DNA of 39,015 bases from assembly GCA_019649035.1 (NCBI GenBank), contig BMAT01004447.1, positions 380,348 to 419,362 of the forward strand. The letters run 5' to 3'. The position numbers were made by a program, and so were the translations under genes. This stretch comes from Elysia marginata. Its lineage: Eukaryota; Mollusca; Gastropoda; Plakobranchidae. The notes beneath the pieces are model-generated. The model had not been told where the DNA came from. It did not search any database and saw only the letters and a program-made list of their open reading frames with translations. This document shows positions 1-12,100 of the stretch, one piece after another; position 1 is the stretch's first letter; every line of letters starts with the position of its first letter.

Positions 1-1900
1 ATATCAAGCGTAAAGACGGACGGGGAAACTGGTGAACTCTGTACAATCTAGTTAGCTATTTAAGGTATTGTTTTTGAGGCGAAGAAGTTTAAAGATGCTA
101 TAAGGGAGTGCTTTGTTAGGTTATTTCGTTTTTCTTGTAAATGGTACGACTTCTGAAATGCTTATGAAGGAGAGTCAAGAAAGAATGAGAAAAATGCTAT
201 GCAAAACATTTGCGATGAAGCGTTATTTTACTCTCTATCTGCCTGTATCTGTTTTGTCTCTCTGTATGTCTGTCTTTGTATCTTTGTCTACGTCTCCCCG
301 TCTCCGTATCTCTGTCCCTCTCTCAGACTCTGTATCTCTTTCTATATCTGTATCTGTATCTATGTCTCTGTCTGTCTATCTATATCTACTCTGTGCTTCT
401 GCCTTTCTGTATTTCTCTCTCTCTCTCTTTCTCTCTCTCTTTTCCTCTTTCACCCTCTCTCTCTTTCTCTTTCTGTCTCTCTCTGCTCTAAACCCCTGTC
501 TCTAATTCTCTCTGTCTTTCTCTGCTTTGTATTTTTGTCTATCTGGTTCTGCCTCTGTCTCCTTATGTCTTTTTCTTTGTCTATACAAATACTAAGATGG
601 AAGTCAGCACACTTTGTGTATACCTACAAAGTAAATAGGGATCTAAAAAGATGTATTTAAAACTGTAAGATATAAAGGTAATGAAGAGGTAGACTTAACA
701 CCTATCACTAATTTGAAACAAAAAAAAAAACAAAAACAACACAATCTAAATTTGTAGATCGAAAGGTTTTGGTTTTATTTACTGCCTTCTTAGTTGCAAA
801 AGATAAATACAATACAGTATAATAACGATAGCAAAACTTTTCTAAATTAAATGACAAGATTATATGAAAACATATAGGGATCACCCTTTGTCTTTTAATA
901 TTTCTAATTTAACAATGTTTAGCGCCTAAGGCTCCGTAAATAATTCTCATATTATTAAATAACTCTCGTATTTTTAAGAAGTTTTGTTAAGGTAACAATG
1001 AGCATGTCATGATTTAAATAAATCGTATATTGGAAACCATTGCTTTAAAAAACCTAAAATCAGTATTTGGACCTCAAGAATTCTGTGTTACTCAATTGTT
1101 AACATTTTGACTATCAAATAAAATATGCGTTCAAATAGGCAATGCTTTGTAAATTCAACATATCAAACTGCGATTTATCAAAAGACAAGAAATAATTGAT
1201 TTTTTTTTTCATTTAACTCTTTAGTTGGAGACCTTATCCAATTCGAAATCATTAGTAAATAGAGACACCGTCTAACTTTTCGAGTTCTCTTAGCAATATC
1301 AACAGATATATAAAACAATCATGAAATCTCATTTTAGATTTGAATGGTACGTATTTGAATAATGAAAATAGCTTATACATATTGAGTTTATAACTTGCAC
1401 AACTGTTTATGTCAGTAACAGCACTTTTTCCAGGCTGAATGATTTACTGAGACAATGAATTTAAATTCCTAAAACAGCATTGATTCAAAATAGATCATGT
1501 AATTTAGACAAAATAACAAATGGAACACTTCATGGAAATATAGTATTTGGCAATTAAACATAGAAGTAAAGGCAGTCGTGTTAAATCAACAAATATCTGG
1601 TATACTGAAAGATGTTACGTAGGAATATAAAAATACACACTAAACAAAGTAAACACCTATGGCTTTTAGAGAAATCGTACAACCTAATACATGCATTCTC
1701 ACCGCATTTGCTGTTTTAAAATATGATTAGTTTATACAAAGGTGTCATAGAAAGAAAAAAACTATACTGGCATGCACACGCTGGCATTTTTAAAGATGAA
1801 CTAATCTTTTACCTGTATGAGGCACTGGGATTTCATATATGCCTGACGATGTTATGCAAGTTGTGTTCTTCGATAAGGTACACATTGATTTTGTCCCATT
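1..1900. other. Non-coding stretch downstream of MPEG1
   Basis: AT-rich sequence with a pyrimidine microsatellite near the left end. I see no exon, RNA gene or element ends beyond that. The MPEG1 3' UTR must start at 2071, but no convincing poly(A) signal on the minus strand was found within the first kilobase. Confidence 0.6.
232..560 (+). repeat. CT/CTGT-rich pyrimidine microsatellite
   Basis: About 330 bases made almost only of TCTG, TCTA and TCTC words. The long open frames through it read as Ser/Leu/Val-rich low-complexity translation and are not genes. Confidence 0.9.
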
Positions 1901-1905
1901 ATGAT

Positions 1906-2145
1906 TTGATGAAAATGGTCAATACGAGTTCTATGTGATTATGAAATTTTAGCTAAGATTTGACGTATTATAGCTCACTATAATGCTGTTTTTTGCCCTG
2001 CATATGGGTACGCCTCTTCTTCAACTTGATGAAAGTAAACAATATGACTCTATGTGGTTATAAAATTGTGTCTAGGATTTGGCGTATAGTTCACTATAAT
2101 GCTGATTTATGCTCTGCTCGTGGGCCCGCCTCTTCTTCAGCTTGG
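1906..2145 (-). repeat. Tandem duplication (~115-125 bp unit) across the MPEG1 stop codon
   Basis: Bases ~2030-2145 code the MPEG1 juxtamembrane and tail segment; ~1906-2029 is a diverged tandem copy lying in the 3' UTR. Read in the equivalent frame, the second copy still gives KLKKRR, then QHYSEL before a stop. Shared landmarks are CACTATAATGCTG, CGCCTCTTCTTCA and CTATGTG. Confidence 0.85.
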
Positions 2146-2476
2146 CAGAAACAAAAAACATGATTAACAATAAACTCACCGACAGACCTAAATAAGCGAT
2201 CACGGTGACAATGTTTGAACTATCTAAAGTTAAGATTAAAACCGTATTGCCTGTTTTCTGGTTCTGGACATCGTCGGGGTGAATGTACCCGCTTCTTGGG
2301 GCTTGAATATTTATAGGCTTCCTCTCTTGTTCTTCAACATGCGGGCTTTTCCTTTCGGGATGTTCAGTTTTTAATAATAGAGTGTTCTTGATTTGCATGG
2401 GGCCTTTGACCGAAGTAGCCGGTGCAAATGGCGGCCGGCGTAGCTTGTGGGGTGTACTTCTGCTTCCGGTTCTTGG
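2072..2476 (-). CDS. MPEG1: MPEG1 coding exon 12 (membrane segment and cytoplasmic tail)
   Basis: Acceptor TTACTCTTCTCAG/CCAAGAACC, phase 0. Encodes a proline-rich stretch (KLRRPPFAP), a juxtamembrane linker, the membrane helix IVTVIAYLGLSVSLLLIMFF, basic KLKKRR, and a tail ending HYSELYAKS. YSEL fits the YxxPhi sorting motif, consistent with routing to endosomes or phagosomes. Stop TAG at 2074-2072. Confidence 0.92.
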   Translation of the reverse strand, partial: PRTGSRSTPHKLRRPPFAPATSVKGPMQIKNTLLLKTEHPERKSPHVEEQERKPINIQAPRSGYIHPDDVQNQKTGNTVLILTLDSSNIVTVIAYLGLSVSLLLIMFFVSAKLKKRRAHEQSINQHYSELYAKS

Positions 2477-3079
2477 CTGAGAAGAGTAAATTTTACATCA
2501 CAAAAGAGGAATGAGTTATGGCCCTTTCAAGTGTCGCGTGTGCCAGACAAAAGCTACGCATCGGTGACGGACCAGTAAAACGGCTTAACGGACCAGTAAA
2601 ACGGCTTAACGGACCAGTAAAACGGCTTAAGTCCGTTTTGGGCCATAACAATCATGGTGATACGCCATAAGCGATATGAATCAAATGGACATGAATTTTT
2701 TAAAGTATTTGTCTAGCAACCAGGTTGATTAATTCAGAAGTAAAAAATTTAACATTACAAGGCGTTCTTGTTTTAAACAACGCGTCTTACTAATCTTCCA
2801 AACATAAAAAGCTGCACCAGCGTAAGAAAATTTTGCGGAGCGGTATTGGAAAATTTCGAGGTTTTAAATGTAGAGACAAAAGACGTTTTTCTCACAATTA
2901 AAGTGTCCGAATTCCTACTCATTCACACCAGCCGCTAAACATTTGAATTTTTTTTCTCATATGGCCCCTGGCCCAACGTCATGTGAACGAGCTCTTACGA
3001 TATCTAATGAAATTGATGATTATCATGATGAAAATCACAATAGAAAAAAATACCAAGAAGAATGATAATAATAATAATC

Positions 3080-3125
<46 letters not shown>

Positions 3126-6100
3126 GAAGAAGAAGAAGAAGAAGGGAATAATGTAAAGAATAACAATAATAATAATGATGTTTACAACGATAATAATAAT
3201 ACATGTCGGTTGGCCCTGAGACTACACTATCTAGCCAGCTATTAAACAATTACTTCAGCAACAAACCACTTCGATTTTTGCTGAACCACAGCTTGAAATT
3301 TATAACTGTTGATTGGCTACCGATCAAACAGCATAGCCTGAAAAGGTGTGACTACGGTTCACTCTGCATAAAAAGGGCTTTGTTAAATTTTAAGTCTATG
3401 ATTGTGGTTAAAGTGTCTACTTTTAACGCGTAAACGCACTTGTAATACAAAGATTAAAAACTACTCTTTAAGCATAATTGATGAAAAGTCTATCCTGGTG
3501 TTTACGATACCTTTGTACCAACAACTTCGATATGATTACAGTTGAGGTATTATATTATTAGTGTGTATGATGTTTAAATTTTTTGAAAAGAATTGATTGT
3601 ACTTTATGCTGAAGTAGAAAATTTAGCTGACTACATTTTTGCAGTCATAGCCAAATCCAGGAAAAGGACGTAAGGTCATACACTCAGAATAAAAATTATT
3701 TAGAATAGCATGGTTTGCTCTGTTGGAACTAACTCAAGTCCGATGAAAGAGTGAAATTTAACGGCTTGCTTTTCCTTACCGCCTGTAACATAACATGTTT
3801 ACCTTCCCGTCAACATAAGGCTAGTGAGAATTTTATAATAATTAGTGCTATTGGTTTTTTAAGTGATCTCTGGGAGTTTTTGCTAACAACTGCGTTAAGG
3901 AACATATTGCCCTTGTTAACGGCAGATGCAGTTTGCTTTCACCGAGAAATGAGAAATGCACGTAGAATATTGGGAAATTGAAGAAACCGTTAAGGAATGG
4001 GACTGTTTCAGGACTTACTTCTTTTTTGTACAAAATTCAAAAAGTGGGCTCACCAGCGAACTTTTCTGTGGGCCAGGTATTTTTCTCGAATAACCTTAGT
4101 GTTGAATTTAAGCCTGAACACCCACCATTGCCCAAGGGGAACTACTGTTAAAATATTTTTAAGTTCATGGAATAGCCCTATAGAGCCGATCACCTGAATG
4201 CAGTGGTAGATTTCACAACCATCCTCCATCATGATGGCTGTCATGTAGGGACTATATCCACTAGGGCACTGTTTAGGCCAAGCCGTAGGTCCTCGGGAGT
4301 AGGTGTGCAGTAGCAGCGGGCTGTTTAGTGTGGTGTACCTCACGGAGAGGGGGTTGCCTGGGGAAGGGAGAGAGGCGAAAGAAATGAGGCAGCCAGATTA
4401 AAAAGGCTTAATAATGATAATAATATGCCCAGGATAATGTCAATATGTAAATTTAGGGTTGGGAGACTTTTATCTGTTCTCATGCTGCCAAAGAAAATTG
4501 CGCTTTATAGCACTCACTCTGGGCGCGTCCCTTGATATGGACGGAGGGTGGCACAGTGGCATAAATAGAATAAACCACTAAGCACAGTTTTAGTCTGGAG
4601 TATCAAACACGGCAAGGGCACAATTGAGTTTTTTTTTATGTATAATGTGTCTTTGAAGACATATGGAAAATATTACCTCTAACAAGCTGCTTTGTTCTCT
4701 TAGATATTTTTATACAATTTTAACGACTCGAGCTCAAGACTTTACTGGTCCACTTGTCCCGAGTATAATGAATGAAAGTTTTATAGTATAAAATTATCAA
4801 TTGGTGGAAGTAGTCTTGAGTGAAATTGATGAAATAAATGCTTGGCTTTGTAAGGTTGCACCTGTTAATTTTTAACTTCTTATGCCCCTACTTCTCACAG
4901 AAGCATACTTTTCGATGTTGCTACTACGCTTCTTAAAAAATCAGTGGCTGCCTCCATAACGTATCTTTTTCCTGATACCCCCAATTTGAATTTAAAAAGC
5001 AATAAACAAACAAATAATGCAAAACTTAATTCTAAAAGCCTTGCTCTTTGAAAGCTGTTTCTAGATGGATTTTGTTAACGTAAACTAAGGATGCAGAGAA
5101 CTATGTTCAACTTGCCACACCTAGGCCTATAAAACTTAACAAATAAGCAAGAGCGGCTATGAACTTCTACTGCGTAAGTTTGTTACAATAACGACTTCGG
5201 TTTTACAAAAAAGAAAATATCATAAAAGCACGGAAGAAGCATGTTTTGCATACGTTTTAGTCTTACAATAAAATTTTATATTTTTTAGCAAATCCCTCAT
5301 GGCTTTGATGAATGTTTACTTTATTTAAAAGAGCAACTTATGCGCATACAGCACGGACATATTTTATAAAGTTTTCATGCTATCACCTCAACAAATTATT
5401 TTTATTCATCAATATGTCTATTTTGTTATTCACACTGTATACATCTTTGTTAATATAGCAGCTACACCAGCCTCTCAACCCCCCCCCCCNCCAACCCACC
5501 CCTCAACCCCCCAAAAAAACCTTAAGAATACAAGACAGTAAAATGAAATCGAAATAAGGACCATCATTTTTTTATTGTTTTCTTTTTACCAGGCCCTGTG
5601 CCCTCATACCCAAAGGCATATTTCATCTGCAAACATAACGAACGTGAAAAAACCGGATCGAGAGAGCAAAAGAAGAACAAAAAACTTAAACAGTTTTTCG
5701 TTCACCAATGCATGTGAAGAGTAATCCTAACCCGAGAGCAATCATATATGGCTTAGATCGTAAACAATTCCATTGACCCGGCCATGGACCTTTGTTTGAT
5801 CAAGCATCACTCCTCCTAGATTGAAATCTTCTGCAAAGAAAATCCCATAACATAGACATAGACAATCGAAATATGCCGTACATCAAGCGGGGAATTTTCT
5901 AGATTTCTTTTGAAGGCTCTGTTAAGTTATGCTCTGTGTGCAATTTTTTTAGTTTACTCTTTTACTTCTCCCCCTCTCCCCGCTCCCGCAATTAATTTAT
6001 ATGCTGGAAAAATAATGGAATCAATGGATGGACTCTTTTATATTAACAGTGTCTACAGAGAACAGTGCGATTTGCATTTCTTTGTATAAGACAAGTATCT

Positions 6101-9100
6101 CGTTTTCTTTGCCATTGCAAAACGCTTAAATGTTTGTGTTAATGAATGTTTTACTAACAAATTATTTTCCTAGCATGCAGTTTTGTTATAGCAGACAAAA
6201 TAAGTCTAAATCAGCAATAAATCACCGAAAAGGTTGATTACATAAAATATAAATTCTATGATGAAATTTGGTTTTAGTCTGTAGTATGTAAGAAGAACCA
6301 AATTTTTCCTCATCATATCACTAAGCCTCAGTGTGTTAACTATTTTGTTTCACGTATTTCTAACATTGGACGGCACGGGATAACAGTCAAGTAATGTTTT
6401 TGCCCAGAAGTGTTTCGTGCCAGTTTATAAAGCTATTTTTTCCTCTTAAAATCAAAGGACGGGTGTTTTGTTACTGCAGTTTTCATGTTTCTTTCATTTT
6501 ACTTTTGTATTGTGTTTATGAGAATATAAAGCTGTCATGAAAACCCCTTGCTTTTATTTCACGCATAACGCGTTTGTCAACTATTTCAAACAAAAAATGT
6601 ATAAAAAGGGAAACTTTTTTTTCTTGAACACGCCCTAATTCATTTTGCATCTTGGAGTATAAATAAATGAAACCTGAATTCATTTAAAGGCTTCATAGAA
6701 GTACCTGGTCATTTTCTACTGCAATGCTTTGTGGTTGTTTTTACATAACGTGTAAGGCACCTTTACCTCAAATAGGCGCGGCTTCATTACCTGAAAGTCC
6801 AAACTGATCACAGCTGTTGAAATAAGTTCTCCCTGATATTTAATGTAAGTTTAACATTCGTGAGAGAACGATTAGAATATACGTGACGCGACGTGGTGGA
6901 ATCAGGCTGATGTCAAACTGGGTCAAACTCATAAAATGGCTGGTTAAAACAATAAATTACTATTAGATAGGACTACCTGGTCGGCTTATAAATCAAACAT
7001 CCTAGGTTCTAGTAGAATTAGCGTAATGATTTTTTTCTAATTTCAGTACATATATGAAGCTTTATCATAATACTTATAATTCCGAATGTCCAAATTTTGA
7101 CATAAGCCTGATTTCACCACGTCTTGTCACATTGTATTGCATCTCTAACCAATCATAACAAATCTCACCGGCGGAACAGCTAAAGAAACCCGCGAACTTC
7201 ACCGCCTGGCTTGTCGCTTCATGTCCACCGTCGCTGACACAGATACTGATATCCTCTCCAACACTGAGCGGCAAAAACCCGCGCGGACACGTCTTCGCTG
7301 ACGTCAGCAGGTTGGGAACCTTTGATGTAAACGTCCCACCGAACAGAAAACCTGGAAATGTTGGCTCTTCTGGTTCGTCAAACTCAACGTCGTTTTCTTT
7401 GAATGGGTCGTCCAAGTCGTGCTTCTTGGAGATATTGTAACTGACATATGAGCACCAAAACGCGTCGCTCTGTTTGGGAAGAAACGCGTTTCTTTGAATA
7501 ACGAAAGAGGCAAAATAAGGTCGAAATACTTTACCTATGAAATTGAAGGAAAAAACCCATAATATTACTTTAGCACCTTCATCAAAACTCGTGGGCGAAT
7601 CATGAAAACACACAAAAAAATCACCAAGGTGCAGAAAAGTTACAATTTAAACACAACGCTTTCTTATTTTTTGGAAATGACTGTTGTAACTGTATGATGA
7701 CATTAATCCTTACAAAAGTGAGAAAAAATGATCATTTTTTTATTGCTTAACAAGTAACTATTGAACTAAATATTATTGTCTTGCATCGGTTCATATATTG
7801 CTGCATCAGCTAAGGTAATGTCAAAATTAAATGTTCAGTCTCACCTCCACTGTAGCTAATTTCACAACATCCTGGCAACATTTAAAAATTCCCATCCAGC
7901 ACGGCTCACAGGTTTGAACAGTTTGCGAATGTTGCACAATGTTTCTGTGTAAAGGTATTGTTTCGTAGCCTATGGACAAGAAGAAAAAAAAAACCAATTG
8001 GTATTGATCCTACAAGTTGGCGATAAAAAAGCTTATGTCGACTTCTTGTTATGACAATTACAGTAATTATTTTGTGTTGTAAGTATGGGTGCTCAGTTGC
8101 AGCAGACATTTAACGTGAACCAAATGTCACCAAGTTTTATGCTAATCATACCTACCAATGAAAGGAGCGTAGTGGCGACATGATTAAAGCTTTAATTCTC
8201 TAAATAGAGACCTTTAGTACACGCACCGTGTCTCACTACGCGTACGTGAAAACCGGGAAAGCAGAATTAGAAACTATAAAAATAATGAAACCAACTCCTA
8301 AAAAAAGACCCACAGACGTTCTATTTTTAGAAACTGGTTTCATTATTTTTATAGTTTCTCAATCTGCTTTCCCGATTTTCACGTACGCGTATTGAGACAC
8401 GCTGCGTGTGCTAAAGGTCTCTAATGACTAAGCATTGGGTACCAAAGCTACTCTAGGTCGAAGGTTTTAATCATGTTTAGGCAGACATTTTGGACTTAAA
8501 CCCTTCTTGTCTCCACTGATAATTTCGTATCTTTTGAATCTTCCTACCAACCAGAGAACCTTTCAATCAGTTTAGCGCCGTATCGATAATCCTTAAGCTT
8601 GCATTAATATAAAAAATACACTAGTCCAAAACATGCCAACTCAAAACTTAAATATGCGTCTCGAGACATGCTCAACTATAATTATGTCAAAAATGTGAAA
8701 ATGATTTTCAAGGCATATTTTCCGCCTCTTCCTCTAAATTCTTATAATGAAAAACCTTTATATTTAATTGTTATCTTACCCCGAAATTGATAGTATCTCA
8801 TGCATTTATCGACGTTTGGTAAATTTAAAAGAAAATGTAATATTACCTTAGCAAATTCAAAAGTATGATGGCTGCTATCTTTAATTGGTTTCGTTTTGCT
8901 CCATACCATGTACAAGTGAGGTGTTACCCTTAAGGCCTCCAATATATTATGCCCGGTCCGTATCCAGCCCAGCAACTGGGTTTCAGTGGAAAAAAAAACA
9001 CCACCGCTCGATCAGCGGAAAAAGAGCAACTGGGTTACAGCGGAAAACCCAGCGTCTGATGATCAGACGGTATTCCATTCCACTGTAACCCCGTACTGTT

Positions 9101-12100
9101 GTTCTCTTTTGCTCCGTTGCTGGTCTGGATATGCACCGGATCAGACGGTGTTTTTTTTCCACTGTAACTCAGTTGTTCTATTTTGATCCTTTGCTGGGTT
9201 GGATACGGACCGGGCGCAGTATATTCGTGACTTAAGTCAATGACCTGCCGGGCAACTGGTAAAGCCTGTGCTGGGATTAATTTGTCTCAGCCCAGAGCAT
9301 AAGTCACGTGATGAATCATAATCGCCGGAAGCGTTGCAGGTCTGGTAGACGCCTCCAAACCTGATGGTCGTGTTCCGCGTCTGGTGTTGACCCAGTTTCT
9401 GGCAGCTGCCATCGTCCGCATTAGCCTGTGGGCTAGGGGGAGGTGGGGGGGAATTACGATTTAAATCATTATACCCCAACCCATATTGGAAGAAGAAAAG
9501 TTAGTTTGGTGGTGGTGCAACTCACAATAAATTTATGGTTTGCTACACAATGAAATTCCAATACATGTTAACAAAAAGTCATAGTAAGATACTAATAAAA
9601 GACCGATCACTTCTGCTCTCACCCTCTCCCTCACTTTGTCTGTCTTTGTCTGTCTGTCTGTCTCTCTCTATGTCTGTCTGTCTCTATCTCTATGACTGTC
9701 TGTTTGTCTGTCTGTCTCTGTTTCTGATTGTCTCTGTTTATGTCTGCCTGTCTGTCTGTCTGTTTCTCTCTGTCTTTCTGTCTTTCTCTCTATCTCTGTC
9801 TCTCTTTCACTCTCTCTCGCTCTCTCAAGTATTGATTTTTTTAAGTTAGTTTGAAGAAAGAAGGAGTATTGTCAAAAAGCAAACAAACTAAAAAGGCAAA
9901 ACATGGATATGGTTGTTGTGGAGATCAGTACATTCGATGTTTAATACTCTAAACCTATCTTTTTTTTTAAAGTGCTAAAGCACTTTTTCTTGGCAAATCA
10001 ATTTGTTTTTACTTCAAGCCTGTAGCTCAAAGTAAAAAAAGCCTCCTTAAATTGTTAAAGACCGAAAATCAACTAGCGCTTCTAGCGAAGAAGAGCTTTT
10101 GAGGAAAGGATCACCATTGGAAAGTCTGAGCCCTTCGCTACTAAATACATCCGGTGCTGATGAGTTGAAAATAGCTAATAGAATGTCTTAGTTGTGACTT
10201 TTTGTACACTTTTCTACATACTATATTGCGTGACTAGGGCGCCGTGACTTTTATACTCCGCTTTGATGAGTAAGTAACGTTCCTTCTGTGGGAATTAATG
10301 CTCAAAACTGCTTTAATAATTTGTCGCAACCAAGACTTAGATATGAGTGTCTTTTTTAAGTACTCGTACGTTTCATATTTTTTCACATGTTGTGTGTGTG
10401 TGTGGGGGGGGGGTGTTGTGCGGTAGCGCAGCCGGCAGGACGAATGAATACTACCCGAGAGACCCGGGTTCGATCTCCAGCCCAAGCAAAATTTTATTTA
10501 TCTCCTTCCCCTATGCCTACCCAGCCCTGCATGGGTAGCTATGTCTTTTAAGACTCGGTGAAAGTAAAGGCAACGAGGAAAGCAATGGAAAACTTCCTCA
10601 CTATGCCGTATTCCTACAAAATAAGGACCCTTCTTCTTGTTCACTTTCAGTCGTCTCAAATATGGAAAACTATCTTTTTTATCTTACTTTAAAAACGAAT
10701 TTAAAATCTAAAACAAAACTAAAAGAAATAAAGATAGATGAAACGTATAACTTTTGCATAATTAATATTCTCACGGTAATTTAAAAAAAAACTGTTATGA
10801 AGCAACAGTTGATAACGCTCATTTATTAAACAATTGTTGTTTCAAAACAATTTTTTTTCAAAACGTTCATCAATGCTTGACTCAGGATGCGCTACCATTA
10901 AGTGTTTTAAATCTCAACAAAAGAAACGTTCCTCTATTCTTTCTAAAATCTAAAAGAAGCCCATTAGAAACTCCTTCAATAAAGAAAAACGTTAGTTTAA
11001 AAGCACTTTATTTAAATAATTAGCATTTCCATATTGAATCTTGAATATCACTAACGTAAGCGCATGGCAATGCCTATTATNNNNNNNNNNNNNNNNNNNN
11101 NNNNNNNTTTTTTTTTTTTTTTTTTGGGGGGGGCGCAAAAATTTTTAAAAAAAGAGAGGGCCACAATAAGAATGGTAAATGAAACGACAGGTATACAGAG
11201 GGAGAGCTAAGTATGGTGTAGAGGAGAAGAAAGGAATTCAGTCAATGCCTTTGATGATGACATTGTTTGCTGCCTTTTATTGTTATGTGAATAAATTTAC
11301 GGCTTTGGTTTTATTCATTTTATGTTTACCACCAATGTGTCGGCGTATTCAACACAAATTACACTAGTAACTTAATAACCCTGTACTGTCCGGCGTATCA
11401 TGCAGGATAAGCAGATAGGCATCATTTATATAGGTTACATATAAAACACTAGCCTCAATGCCATATGTATCAAATATGACGCACAGAAGCGTACCATAAT
11501 ATGTTATGTTTAGGACACTTGTCTTAATGCCCGGCATATCAAATATGACATACAGAAGCGTACCATATTATATGTTACATTTAGGACACTAGCTTCAATG
11601 CCCACCCTATATTATATTTATGATACACGTTCCATTACAAAAAATTGACAACTTATCCAAAATTTTAAAACATAAGAACATTCCATTTAATTGATGCTTT
11701 TAACTGCACTATGCACTACAATTTTAATAAAAAATTTAATATACTTATACAATACAGGGATAAAGCTTATCCTATCTTGAAATAGTTTTTAAATTAGTTT
11801 ATTCAAACAAGACATTTCTTTTTATTTTCTACGCGAAAAAAAATGTTGGTCATTATAATTAGCTACACTGAATACCCCAACCTTCTGAAATAATCCTTTT
11901 ACTGAAAAGGAAATATTACAGTCAATAAAATTGAATAGTATTTGGAGGGACCGACGTATTCGGAGTAATGTTCTCTCTGCAACCATGTAATATTGAGCAT
12001 GCCTTGTTTTATGTGATCTAAACTGCTGTACCAACACTTTGAGATAAGAGAGCCAATTTTAAAAGTAAAGACCGGCAAAGTAGGTGTTAAAATCATGACT

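Larger units (their letters stand above)
2477..4193. other. MPEG1 intron 11
   Basis: Holds a three-copy 21-bp tandem repeat (2569-2631) and an AAT/AAG microsatellite (3061-3146). Nothing else recognised. Confidence 0.7.
7970..9244. other. MPEG1 intron 8
   Basis: Holds two foldback elements (8205-8423 and 8951-9215). The rest is AT-rich without features. Confidence 0.7.

Noticed and set aside
113..660. Several overlapping Ser/Leu-rich open frames
   Set aside because: They are translations of a CT-rich microsatellite with no splice or domain evidence.
2072..2398. A separate 108-residue small membrane protein
   Set aside because: The frame continues upstream to a good acceptor at 2477 and fits as the last MPEG1 exon; Met at 2398 is internal.
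2569..2631. CRISPR-like array
   Set aside because: Units are directly adjacent without spacers, in a eukaryotic intron.
7074..7613. A single-exon 179-residue protein
   Set aside because: Only 7469-7169 matches perforin-2; the flanks run past a phase-correct acceptor and a GTGAGA donor.
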